This document shows positions 1 through 12,312 of a stretch of DNA of 64,000 bases, piece by piece (the stretch's first letter is position 1; every line of letters begins with the position of its first letter). The position numbers were made by a program, and so were the translations under genes. Under the pieces are notes generated by a model. The model worked only from the letters and a program-made list of their open reading frames with translations, was not told the origin of the DNA and searched no databases. The DNA is from Thamnaconus septentrionalis (Eukaryota; Chordata; Actinopteri; Tetraodontiformes; Monacanthidae), in contig CM020509.1 of NCBI GenBank assembly GCA_009823395.1, positions 12,141,001-12,205,000 of the forward strand, given 5' to 3'.

Positions 1-108
1 CCTCGTCCTTCTCCTCGTCCTTCTCGTCCTTCTCGTCCTTCTCCTCGACCTTCTCCTCGTCCTTCTCATCTTTCTCCCCGTCCTTCTCTTGAGTGTTATT
101 GTTCTCGT
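1..108 (-). repeat. Coding simple repeat for an EKDE-rich loop
   Basis: Imperfect triplet/hexamer repeat (plus strand CTCGTCCTT and CTCCTCGTC units) lying inside the seventh exon of slc43a3 copy 1. On the minus strand it reads as repeated EKDE/EKDEE in frame with the exon. It falls in the cytoplasmic loop between TM6 and TM7. The repeat reaches the window edge, so its full length is unknown. Confidence 0.75.
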
Positions 109-2385
109 CAATCTTCTCAGTGGCCACAGTTCTCTTGCAAGATATCCTTAAAAACATCAAATGTCAAAGTCTAGGTTATTCTTTTTGCAAGAATGTTTAA
201 TAATCTATCAAAAACTGTGTTATGATCCAACCATAAAAGAAAAAAAACATTTCCTAGCTTATCTTTTCTGTTATTGGACAAAACTTTTGACATGACACAA
301 AGTTTGGGCAAGATGGAACGATTTGATGATTAATTAAAAAAAAACCCAAAAAAAACAGGCTGTGATTGAAATGCTTATTTTTAATGCATGGATATTTTTT
401 ATCTTATGAAATACAGAATGTTTACTTTATTTTTTAAAAGGGTTCAAAAATGTTTTTGAAAGAATTATGTGATTGAAAAATGTTGTACATTTTTGGTGCA
501 CATCATCAATACCCGTATGTGTAGTCGTCAGGCAGCGGGTACGGAATGAATTTTCTTGGCATGAGGAATAAAGTTCTGAGCAGGTGAATGACGCTGCACG
601 CTGACAGGAAGAGGAAGCAGGCTCGGAGAGAGATGCCAGATTCATATATCAGCTGCAGGGACAAAAAAAAACAATGCAAAGGCAGGAGGTGAACTTGAGC
701 ATTAAAACACCCTGTAGATTTTCCGATTGAGAGAATGATGTAACCGTCTCTCACCTTGAAGAACAGGAAGATCGCTGAAGAGGAGCTATAGGCTCCGTTG
801 TATAAAGTGATGATAGTGGAGCGACGGGAGCCAAACAGGTTTCCCACCTTTGAAAAGAAAATAACATCACCGTACTCAAAAATGTTGCAGTTTTGTTTGC
901 GTAATATGTGTTTTTCTTCAGAATTCAGAAGAGAGATTTATAGCAATCTGTACAAACTTTTATGTTTTAATGTCAAAAACAAACTCCCTGTCTGACTTCC
1001 CTGAATTGCGACTGTGTCACTTTTTTTTTTTTTAAATTTCAAAATACTAATCTAAAACTCAGCACAATGTCAAGCCTCCAGAAAAGTCAGACGGACGTGG
1101 ATTTGTTCCTCTGCACCTGCATGTTGGTGATGAGAAGCATGATGCCACCCACTGCCATCATGGTGAGAGCAGGGTAGACCAGGACGGACAAAGCTGGTGG
1201 GACAAAACACGGAAGTAGATGAGGTCGAGGAAAGGGAGCCGCAGCAGCTGAGAGTGATTTGGGTTCTGTAGGGATCCATTTAAAAACTGAGTGTCAGTTT
1301 ATCACCTGGATTTGCAAATGCAAACAACAAGGTCCCAGAGGTGTACAAAAATCTGTCGAGGAAAAAGAGATAAAGATCTTGTGACTGTTAACAGACAAAC
1401 TAGAAAGTGTGACTTTGACGGGAGGATGTTTAAAAATGAAAATAGCGCAGAAACACAAACTGACTGAAGTTTGTTTGCACTGGATTTTCTAGATGATTTT
1501 ACACATCACACCGTTCACGATGGCCTGTACAGTCTCTTTAGTGTTTCACCTTCCAGAAATTTGCATCCAATTTTTTGATCATGCCGCTGAAACAAATTTG
1601 TTTGTTTGTCTGTTGTTAATAATTTATTTTTTATTAATCATGATTTTCTATTCTCTGCAACCCTGAATACAGGAGGAAGCGGAAATAGAAAATGGATGGA
1701 TTGATAGTTTTCTCTCTATTTATTTATTTATTTTTTCTCTTTATTTCTAATTTTTGACATATAACTTGGTCACAGAATATAAAAACATAACAATAAATTT
1801 TAAAAAAAATAACGCTCTTGGTTAATAGTGGACTGCAGCAGCTGATATTGGAGTCATCATGCACCCAGGGATGAAGACATTAATCAAATTATTTGAACTA
1901 TATTGCATCCATAGCCCGTGACAAATTCAAACTCATTCCTACAACCCAAAAGAAATTGGACTTCCTCCCAGTCGCTGAGGTCAACGCCAAGGTCGGACTC
2001 ACATTGCCAAGAACCGTGCCACCATTGTGCCAAAGTAGTCGTAGAAGAAACCCGACGGCAGAGACGAGAAGCTGTTCACGAAGGAAGCGATGGTGAAAAT
2101 GAGGGAGAACTGCTCGTCCTGCTCGCTGCAATCTGCAGGACACAGAGGAGGAGATTTTCCAGAAGCGTCTTTGTTTTTTTCCTTTTACCCGACAAGCATG
2201 AGGAGGAGACGGAACTGACCTTCGACCTGTGTGGCGTTCTCCCCGGTGGCGTTGACGCACAGGTAGCCGAAGAAGCCCTCCACCTTCAGGATGAAGACGA
2301 GCGAAGCCCACCCGAACACCACGCCGCAGAAGCACAGGCACTCCAGCAGGCCCGTGGCCAGAGTGAGGCCGTGTCTCACCCTCAC
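1..2385 (-). CDS. slc43a3: SLC43A3-type transporter, copy 1 (3' part outside window)
   Basis: First half of an equilibrative nucleobase transporter of the SLC43 family (SLC43A3 is known as ENBT1, a plasma-membrane purine-nucleobase carrier). Exons read 2220-2385, 2003-2132, 1306-1352, 1117-1193, 755-847, 513-652 and 1-131 (cut by the edge). Exon lengths 166, 130, 47, 77, 93 and 140 equal those of the second copy at 5743-12312. Diagnostic stretches are [20 protein letters not shown] in TM1, [19 protein letters not shown], and [18 protein letters not shown] before the central loop. The N-terminal loop has NAT sequons. Odd points: the codon aligned with the sister gene's start ATG is GTG (2383-2385), with an in-frame TGA at 2398-2400. 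The central loop is an extended Glu/Lys/Asp repeat. It could be an intact gene with an upstream start exon or a decaying copy. Family call is firm; functional status is open. Confidence 0.85.
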
Positions 2386-4884
2386 GGCGACGCACACTCA
2401 CACACACAAACGCACAAAAAACAGACTCACTTAAAATCTTTATCGTTACCTGCACAACAACCTTCTCTTCGGCAAGGAAAGGAAAAACTACAACAGTTTA
2501 CATAGAGAGAACAAATTCCTGAAGAGTCAGTTATATTTTTTGTCTGGATATGCTTTGGCTCCACTCACTCTTCGGCGTCTGTCCGAGGTGCTTCTGAAAA
2601 TGACAATCGAACCAGCAACCCCCCTCTCTTTGTAGCTTACGTTGGACTGCAGTCTCCTCCCTTTCTCGCGAGTTATCTCGCTCCATCTCTCCCTCTGACG
2701 ACGCAACTCTTTTATCTATTTCAGTGACACAATTTCGGCGGCAGAAGACATTAACTTTTTTTCCACTCCCAGCTCAGTGATGGGTAAGAAAGCAGTCCAT
2801 GCATCCATGACTTGACAGACTTATGTAAGAACTAGGGTTCAGGTGTGACTGCCGATGCGACGATGTGTGGCAGTGGGCAGGAATGTTTGGGGATGCTGAG
2901 GAACAAGGTCTCCCCCAATGATGAGTGCGTCACTCACAGTCCAAAGACGAGCACAAACGAGAAGCGGCAAGGAGTCCAGAGCCTGTAAATCAGATCGATA
3001 TCTTAACATATCACAATTGTCTTTGCCTTATGCAAAATCTTCCATAACCGAGCCGGGCATCAAGCCGTGTGGTGACCATGACCTTGACCATGAAGTTGGT
3101 GAAGCTCCACGCTGGTGCACGTGCCTCAGTTCAGGGTCAGTTATCAGACAAGGATACAGAGAAGTTGATCAACTGGACAAATTATTTTACTCAAAGATAA
3201 AAGTCAAAGTTGACCCACTTCGCATTCCTGTTTGAGAGTTTATCTTCCCCCTACAGGCAACTTTGTTTCCTCCTCTTATCCCAGCTGTCGTCGGCCTAAA
3301 GCGGGCTGCACCCTGGACAGGTCGCCAGTGAAGTTCATTTTATCAAATTACATTTTTTAATGCATGTGGTGGTATGTGGTATGTAACATGATGGACATAA
3401 CACCTTCTCAAGGACACTTATGCTCACGTTGATGTCTTTTGTTGCTCATTGTTGTTGCTTATCTTGTCATGCCCTGCCACACACTGCTCATCAAAAACAA
3501 GACTGTGCTGCCAAACTTGTTTTTCTGAAAATCTTGCCACTTTGCACCTAAGACACAGTGATGATGTTGGTCTTTTTTAGTGTGACAAGCTGCATGCATT
3601 TCCTGTTCCTTTTTGCAACACGGAGGTCCACATTGTCTCAAGTCACCTCTTGTTGAGACTATTGAGACAGGATGTTTGTGTTGAAATAGGAAATTATAGT
3701 AGGATAGATCATAGCCCTGATTTTTGGATGTTAAAGATAAACTATTCCAGACAGAGAGCAGGGGATACTGTTTTGTTTTCAAATGTTTTTGCCATTCACT
3801 CAGGCTTGAGTATCCATAGGCTTTTTATTGTTACTGAAATATAAGCATAATGGACCACGAAAAACTGAAGCTTGGTTGGAACAGGTTCTAAAATTTAGTA
3901 ACAATCATTTTAGAGAGAAAACAATCTACTGCCCCTTGTGGTGAAAACAATTTTACCTAGGGACTTTATAACTTTAAATTTGATAAATGACCACAACTTC
4001 ACCATTAGCGCAAAAACTGGCTTTGCGGTTTCACAATTAAGGTAAAACAACAAACAAGAGTGACACATTAATGTGTACAAAATACCTCATTTGCACCTCA
4101 CGTACCCTTTCTGTCGGGTTGTAACAAAAGCATATTCAAAAAGAAAAAAAAGATACCAAATACTAATTAAAATCTTTAAAAAAAAATCACTTTCACATTC
4201 ACTTTGACTTCTGTTTCAAAATAGATCTTTGTAGATAGACTAACAGGGTGTCAAATTTAAGTTGTTTTTTTTTGTTTTGTTTTTTTAAAAAGCAACACAT
4301 TAAAGTTACATGCAATGTATGTGAACACATTGTCTGTCCAGTCACATTTGATATTTTGAAACAGCAACAATGCTGTTTATAACAGAAGTGGAAAAAGCAT
4401 CACGAGGTACATGAACTATTGAAGAACTGCGTAAAGAAAGTACTTTATGACATTCATAACAAGCTGTTCCCTTGACGAACCTAAACACTATGTTTTGACT
4501 TCGAAGTCCCTTCATGACATCACGCTTTATATTTAGTCTACTAGCACCTGAAAACACGTTGCTCACATTACAATCTTAACAGCTGCGTTGTGCGGTAAAG
4601 CGGAATAACCTGCTCAGAGTGCTAAAACAATTTGCCAGCAGGAGGCAGCGTTGTCTTTTTTTCTTGACCTTTCGTCGATGAGTGCGCGGCAGTTGGTCAC
4701 GTCCGTTTAAAACACGAACATTTCTCATGGTCTTCAACAAACAAGACCTTTGTCCACTCATAGGGGCCTTGAGTTTTCTAGACACGAAAGCCACGTCACT
4801 GACTGGTTAAGTTGAAATTAAACACTGTTTGATTCAAGCTCCCATTTGTTGCATTTGAGAAAACTATGTATTCAGTTGGTACGA

Positions 4885-4940
4885 GTATGTATGTATGTAT
4901 GTATGTATGTATGTATGTCTGCATGCATGCATGCATGCAG
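4885..4940. repeat. Tetranucleotide array (GTAT)n then (GCAT)n
   Basis: About seven GTAT units followed, after a TCTGCATG junction, by about four GCAT units. A compound microsatellite directly 5' of the dispersed repeat that starts near 4974. Confidence 0.9.
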
Positions 4941-4973
4941 TACTTAACAAATTTGTTACAACAACGGGTTCTC

Positions 4974-5211
4974 CGGCTTCCTCCCACAGTCCAAAAACAT
5001 GCATGTGAGGTCAATTGAACGTTCTAAATTGTCCGTAGGTGTGCATGTGAGTGTGAATGGTTGTCTGTCTCTATGTGGCCCTGCGATGAACTGGCGACTT
5101 GTGCAGGGTGTACCCTGCCTTCACCCTAAGACAGCTGGGATAGGCTCCAGCAGACCCCCGTGACCCTGAACAGGAATAAGCGGGTATAGAAAATGAATGA
5201 ATGAATGAATA
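4974..5211 (+). repeat. Fish dispersed repeat ending in (GAAT)n
   Basis: Contains the phrases GATGAACTGGCGACTTGTG, AGCTGGGATAGGCTCCAGC and GGAATAAGCGGGTATAGAAA and ends in GAATGAATGAAT. The same core recurs inverted at 28390-28512 and as fragments near 1670, 3280 and 17515. Wording of this type is very common in teleost genomes. I do not assign it to a named family. Confidence 0.8.
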
Positions 5212-5742
5212 TAATTTCTGTTGAAGTAATTCTTCTTACTAAACTAAATTTAGGGTGGCCGGAGAACAAAGCTGGTGGTGGCGGCCTAATGCATTTGTAT
5301 AACAATGTATATATGTATCGCATTGCCCTACTTTGACATTTGGCACAATAACGTCATGACAGATGATTTAAAAAATAAGATTCAACATCGCAAAAAAAAA
5401 AAGCACAATACAAGTTGTACTGCAGTTGAAAAAGTAGAGGTAGTTCAGCCAAGGGGTCGTGACGGTCCACAGAGGTGAGACACTGCAGGTTGCAGCAGTG
5501 GTTCACCACTCAGTACTAAGATGTTTTCATTAACAACTGTGGTCAAAAGCTGTTGTGATTTACGGTGAATACGCTAAATGCAGCTAAGCAAAGGCAAGTG
5601 TGACTGAAAGCACTCCAAGCTCCGTTTCACTGCTTTTCGAAATGCATTTTTAAGACGCTATGTAACAAGGCAACATCGTGAACCAGCCACACAAGCAGCA
5701 GCAGCAGCAGAAAGAAAACAAACTGCAGAGGAAACGAGGCAG

Positions 5743-8700
5743 TTAAGAAGAGGCTCTCTCCTTGGCTGCTCTCCTACAGTGCAAGTAAACGGAGACGGGA
5801 TGGATGAAGGCCACCAGACTGAGCAGCGTCAAGCCGATGTTCACCTGAAAGAAGAGAGCAGGAAAACATTAAACGACCGGACCGAGCGGCCGACACTTGT
5901 TTCTTGTTTCTGACATGGACCGTATGCTCACGTAAAGAGGGTCTCCATCCAGGAGGCCCTTCACCACGGCAAAGCAGGGATACTGCATCAGGGAGAAGAG
6001 CGCAGACAGGGCCATGATCACACCGTACAGCTTCCCAAAGTGGCACGATGGAAACCTGGGAAGAGAAACATGAGACAGCAAAGGGAAGGGGAACGTTAGA
6101 CGCAAACACACCGTGGCTTTTCAATTGTTCAAGACAGTTATGATCATGTTCCTCAATTGTCTTTTGACTGACTTTGCCAGGTTTCGCAATGCTTTTATTG
6201 CCCTGCATCTGCTTGGGGGTCGTGCACTTTAAGGTTCAGCCCTGAATACCGCTGCTCATCTCCTAATGGCAACGCGCTTGTCGTAGTGATGAACAGAAAC
6301 CCATTTTGATCTGAGCAATATCACCCAGCCTCTCTCTGAGGCACTGTTCCATTCAATTAAAGTTGAGTGAAAAACATTGTGAATCTTTCAATCTTTTAAA
6401 GGACCAGGCCGTCAATGCGTCTCTGACCTCTCGTACGTCCTGTCACATGTCACTGTCTGCAGATCAGCCGTGTCCTGTACCAGCACTGAGGAACCAGGGG
6501 ACGCTGCTACTTTTCAGCACTGTGTATTTTTTATTGTTTTTACCATGTACCATCTGATTTTTTAGGTTTTAGGTTTTGTACTATTTGATATGATAACATA
6601 ATCTTCACATGTTCTGATTTACATGCCATCTTTTCACTGCCTTCCCTACTCTGTCATCAACTCTGCAGCGTTCTCTAACATCCAGACAAATCTCGGCCTT
6701 TTCATTTGCACGACTGTGCAGCCGCGACTTCAGACACTCACGCCACGCTGATGAAGGCCGCGTTGCCGCCGTAGAGGAAGGAGCGGTTGACGACCTGCAG
6801 GATGAAGGTGAGGTACTGCAGCGGCAGGAAGGGGATGGTGGCGCAGAGCGAGAACAGCAGGCACTGCAGCGCCGTCAGGAAGAGGGAGAGGATGGCGGCT
6901 TGCAGGTCGGCGTCTTGCTCACTCTGCCCTGCGAACAGCCACCAGTGCAACCGTCAGTGGGGGAGGAACAGCAAACACAACAAATCACTGCAACGTCATA
7001 AACAAAATTCCTCCCTGTAGCTATCAGGCTGTACAACTGCACTCAATAAAAATCATCTTCTCAACCACTTACATTTTATAAAGGTGCAATAAAGGACTTA
7101 TTTATATGTCACTATTAAGTAGATAACTTGTAAATTAATCCAACTGTTCATAACATGTATTTAACTTGTTTTTTCCTTTTTTACTCTATAAATATTTTTA
7201 TTTTATTTTATTTCTTCATTTTTTAATATGTATATTTGTATGTTTTTATTAATATAATATTCCTAATTTGCACTATATTGTTTCTGTAATTATTCTAATT
7301 TTTCCAATGTGGGATTTTAGCTTTATCTATTTTACAGACACTGAATCCACAAAACCAATGAGGTCGGCCTCACGTCTTTTTTTACTGCATGAGGTTGCGA
7401 AGAAGATGTGAAGATGAGCTCTGAAGCATTACCAGGCGGCCGCGGTTTGCCCTTGTGCCTGTCCATGATCAGCCCGTTCCAGGGAGCGCAGAGCACGCCG
7501 CACAGCTGGGTGATGGCGAAGGCGTTGATGTACTGGCTGACTGCGGCGACACACGAGCAGAGGGAGAGGTGACTCATCTGGCGCTACTGATCAGCACTGA
7601 CGAGTTCCTGACGTGAACACACTTGACGTGCGCTCGCTGTGCTTTGGTGTGGTCCGTGTGTGTGTTTACCCAGTGAGGGCTCTCCTTTTGTCAGATGCTG
7701 CAGCATGGGGTTGAGGGTCCCGATGAAGAAGTAATGCCTGAGCTGCATCACCGACAGCCACAGCAGGTGCCACAGGAAGAACCAGGACAGGAAGCACTCG
7801 CGGAAAGTCTTCTCTGCGGTGGCGGCAGGCGGGGGGAAATAAACGAGACGCGGTAAATAAATACTGAAATAAACAATAAATACATAAATAATGCAGGCGT
7901 GCTGTTCTATCGTCCATCCATCTGTTTAGCCAAACACACCTGGTTTCACTGAGGCTGCCTGGCTGAGGGGCGTCCCCTCATCTTGTTTCTCAGCGGGGCC
8001 GTGGTCCGCAGTCGGCTCTGCTCTGTTTGAACCACCGCAGGTTATCCTGACAAGGGTCAGAGGTCACAAGCTGATTCCATTTGCACACAAATAGTTTGAC
8101 ACTTTATTGTGTGTTCATGCTAGAGATGCTTTGCAAACAAAATCCTAATGTGTTCCCTCCTTATCACAATTCCAACCACGCTTGAAATATTCATTGTATA
8201 AACCCTGATTTAGAACTTAAACATGGCCAAAGCGTTTCATACCCGTATGTGTAGTCCTCAGGCAGCGGGTAGGGGATGAACTTCTTGGGCATTAGGAAGA
8301 AAGTTCTGAGCAGATGAATGACACTGCACGCCGACAGAAAGAGGAAGATAGAGCGGAGAGAGATGCCAGACTCGTGTAACAGCTGCAGGAGAAACAGATG
8401 AGTAGATAAAAATAGTTTGTTCAAAAAAAACTCCTGTTTACCAGTGATTCTGATATTTAGTCAAGGGCCCGAGGGTGTGACACAGAGGTAGCCATGAATG
8501 ACAAAATTACGCTGCACTATGCCAGATGTGCAGAATCATAAATGGGGATGCCGACATAAATTAAATAAACAATAAATAATCTGTTGCTTGTTTTTCTGCA
8601 ATGAAAACTGAAAGCGCTGCATCAAATATGAAATCCATTCATCACTTCATGCTCACTTAGAGCGCAAAGTTTTCAAATTGCCCAATTAACTATCAAAAGC

Positions 8701-11700
8701 TTTTGCATTAATAGTTAATAACCTTTCATTTGCACATAACACAATGTTTTCAAATATCCTTCTCTGCTCTAATACTTATTACTAATGTAATGAACCAAGT
8801 TTCCCTCAAGGGATCAATAACATATTCTTATGATAACTGCAAAGCTGATGTTGCTGCTAATTATTTACTTGGTTTATGTTTTGTTTCTCTAAGGAGCAAT
8901 GTGTTCAATAATTTAACACTGAAGTCCAGCAGCTTTCAATGATAAAATGCAATACAATAAAATAATAAATGAATAAATAAAGATTATCCCAGTCTTGCTA
9001 CAACAAGCAAATGTGAGGGGATCCCACTGAGGTAGAAATTTGTCTAAATAAACAAACAAATAAATAAATAAATATCCAAGCTTAAATGGTGTTAAATTTC
9101 AAACGTGTTTCTGTTCATCTGCTGACATGTTCTGCCCTGTAGAAGACCCCGGGACCCAGGTCTTAAGAACATAAATGACAGGGTGAAATCTCACCTTGAT
9201 GACAAGGAAGAGCGCAGACGACGAGTCAAAGGCCCCGTTGTACAGTGTGATGATGGTGGAGCGGCGGGAGCCAAACAGGTTTCCGACCTTCACAGACAGA
9301 AACAAAAGTGATCAGAACAAATAAACGTTGCACAGTTCGTTTTTGTTTTTAGAGTTGATTTCTTGAGATGACCTTGACCTGTTGGACTTTTGGTGGGTGT
9401 TTTCAATTCAGAGTCTGACGAGGTCTGTTTTTACTCACTCCACCAAAAAGACATTGATCTCAGTCAAGAAAGAACACTGCACTCTGGAACTTTTAGGTTT
9501 TACCATCAGGCCTTAAAAGTTTCAGTAATTAGAAAAATACCTCACAATTCGCCCTGAAGCTGAACAGTCTGTCCTGAATCAAAGGTATTCATTAAAGCCT
9601 GCTGTAGAAGTCGCCTTCAGGTCAGCTCTTGCCAGAATGGTAAGTTTGCATGCTACCACAAGTCAGTATATTTGCCAGTTGACATGTAGCACTGCAGCAG
9701 ACTACAGTGGCTATTTTAAAAAGTTAAAGTGTTCAGCAGAAATTGGAACACAGTATTCCAAACATTTCTTTGAAACCACACGAGCAGCTTGGAAATAAGT
9801 GGTAATTCATGTCTATTCTCTTGAGTTTTTGCATTGGTGTCACTGGCAACTAAAGGGATCCATTGGATGTTTTCCAAAGCATGGAAAGGTTTTGTGGACA
9901 TTATCACCACAGCTTCTGCCAACATAGTGGTGATTAATAAAAGACAGAAAACACAATTTTGCGTGAACTATCCCTTAAAGAGGTTCTTATTTACATGGGG
10001 ATGGAGAGTCCTTTAAAAATTGGAGATTGGGCAATAGATGTATCAGCCAAGACCAATATTTAAAGGACACGTGTGTTCTAGAGCGAGTGCGACTGCATTA
10101 CCTGCATGTTGGTGATCAGTAACATGATGCCACCGACTGCCAGCAGGGAGAGAGCGGGGAAGAGCATGTTGGAGATGGCTGAAGAGAGCGGGGGAAAAAA
10201 CAACCTTTAAAACTTTCACAGTTGACAGACATAGTTGGTTTAGTCAGAATCAGTATAACCAAAAAGATGTTTTTCACCTGGTACAACAAACGCCAATATC
10301 AAAGCTGCCACTGTGTATAGCGATCTGTTGGGGGAAAGAAAATCATTTCAACTCAGACGTCCCAAAAATCACTGCGAGATAGGAAATAGAGTGTTGAACG
10401 AAAATTAAATGAGTAGATGCTACAACATGTGAGTGGACGTCCTTGTGTTTGTCCTCCTTACCTTCCCACATCTCATCCTGTAGGTATTTGCATTCCTCAG
10501 GAGGTTGAGTTCATCAGCCTCCTGTTTTCCCTGCGCCCTCTTTGAGTGAGGACATATGGATGGCATTAAACCAGCTTGTTTTTGAGGATTAGGATGAGCA
10601 TGGGAGAAAGGAGTACGCTGGCCCGTGTGTTATTCTATAATAAATATTATCTCGGACTAAGCTGGGAGGGGTTCTCGTACCGTGTGAACATCTGCACAAG
10701 AACATGGAGCACGTCTCTTTCCAACATTCCTCCAAGCCTTCTGCTGGTTAGCACTGCCTTTCACATACTTTCTTCGTCGTCCTCACACTTGTTCCTCATT
10801 CCAGTTTTAGTTGCTGGCACTTCTCCCCCACTGCCTTTCTGCTTCTCTCGTGACTTTAGATCCCGACCACGCTCAGGCCCGTTACTTTCTTCTCCACATT
10901 CTGCATGCTAACGTTTTGGCTAATGCTAACCCCGCGCGCCAAATCTGTCTGCCACCCCACAGAGACCGCATCTGCTTTGTGTTACATCTCTCATAAGCTT
11001 TTTATAACCCCTTTTTCCCTCTGCGCTGCTGTGGCTACTTGGTTTTGCAGGCATCTCGTTCAAAAAGTATATTTCGACTGAGACATTTTTTTTTTATCCT
11101 CACAGAGTGCAACATAACAACACAGCTACTCTCCCAGCACTCTGTGTCCGTGCATACTTTTAAGTAACCAAACACCTTTTTTGGGAGGGAATCCAGAGAA
11201 ATATCACAGGAAGCACTTAGTAAAGCTAACTGCCTCACTGAGAGAGTAGCATTAGTGTCGCCACCGCAGGCAGAGACCTTAGCAATGCCAAGACGAGTGA
11301 GGAGGTGTTTGTTTTAGTGTAAACAGAGGGAAACAGCAGCACAGGGCTCCTCCATGCTGCATTTTAACCTTTGACATAAAGAAAATAGAGTTGAGGAGAC
11401 TACATCACGCCCTCCTTGTTTCCATTTGCAGCAAAGTTAGTTTTTGTTGCCCATTTTAAGATTTAAACATCGCTTTTGAAGCATCACCACGACCTGTGAC
11501 ACAAACTACCGTTCATGTGTATGCAATGATGACAAACCACAGCGTCAAATGGTGTCGAATCAATTCTAGGTCATTTCATCACCCTTCACAACCCATGAAC
11601 CGACACACGGACTACAAAATCAGAAGCTCTTGCTGCACCTTGCTCCTCTTTATCCAATGTAGAATAATGAATGATGAGCAATGAATGAATAACCTCTTTT

Positions 11701-12312
11701 TGTTGTTGTGTTACTGGTAAATGGTTGTCAGCTCATTACTCCTGTACAGCACGTGAGGCCGCTTATACCTCTCTTGAGAAATTAATCTTGCTTGCTGGAA
11801 TACTCTGTGAATGCATTACCCATTTCCTCCGAATCGGTTACTCAGGCTGTCACCGTTGCACTCACATTGCGCAGAGACGTGTCACGGTGGTTCCAAACTT
11901 GTCAAAGAGGAACCCGCTTGCGAGCGTCAGGAAATTGTTCATAAAGGAGGCGATGGTGAAAACCAGAGAGAACTGTTCATCCTGTCCGCTGCAGTCTGTG
12001 GATACATGATAAGAAAAAAAAAAGAAAAACATTGTCAGGGCAATCGGTACAACTTCATTTCATTCAAGAGCAGCTTCCAGATATTTCTGACGAGGTCAAA
12101 GCGAGCAGGTACCTGTGGGCAGTGGAAGTGAGGACATGACACTGACCTAGCGGTTGCGAAGCATTCACTCCTGTTGCGTTGACGCACAGGGAGCTGAAGA
12201 AGCCCTCCGTCTTCAGGACGAAAACAAGCGAAGCCCATCCGAACACGGCGCCGGCGAAACACAGGCACTCCACCAGGCCCGAGGCAAAGGTCAAGCTGTA
12301 TCTCACCCTCAT
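5743..12312 (-). CDS. slc43a3: SLC43A3-type equilibrative nucleobase transporter, copy 2
   Basis: Complete 12-exon gene, 474 aa, close to the roughly 490 aa of mammalian SLC43A3, a 12-TM plasma-membrane carrier known to move purine nucleobases. Exons (minus): 12147-12312, 11866-11995, 10278-10324, 10102-10178, 9195-9287, 8243-8382, 7940-8046, 7670-7813, 7433-7540, 6742-6928, 5932-6055, 5743-5844. All junctions are GT-AG and phases agree. Family stretches: [20 protein letters not shown] (TM1), [95 protein letters not shown]. The start is the only ATG before TM1 (12310-12312), context ACCATGA. A 5' UTR exon probably ends at 12403 (donor TAG|GTACGG). Its central loop is short and lacks the charged repeat of copy 1. 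Confidence 0.93.

Larger units (their letters stand above)
2386..5742. other. Spacer between the two slc43a3 copies
   Basis: I see no supported coding exon. A candidate 5' UTR exon of copy 1 ends near 2452 (minus-strand donor CAG|GTAACG). Fragments of a common fish dispersed repeat lie near 1670-1700 (inside copy 1) and 3280-3335, with a longer copy at 4974-5211. The part near 5743 should be the 3' UTR of copy 2. The remainder is AT-rich with short homopolymers. Confidence 0.5.

Noticed and set aside
1898..2505. Two long frames overlapping the first exons of slc43a3 copy 1
   Set aside because: Both are out of frame with the TM1 coding sequence and cross its intron boundaries.
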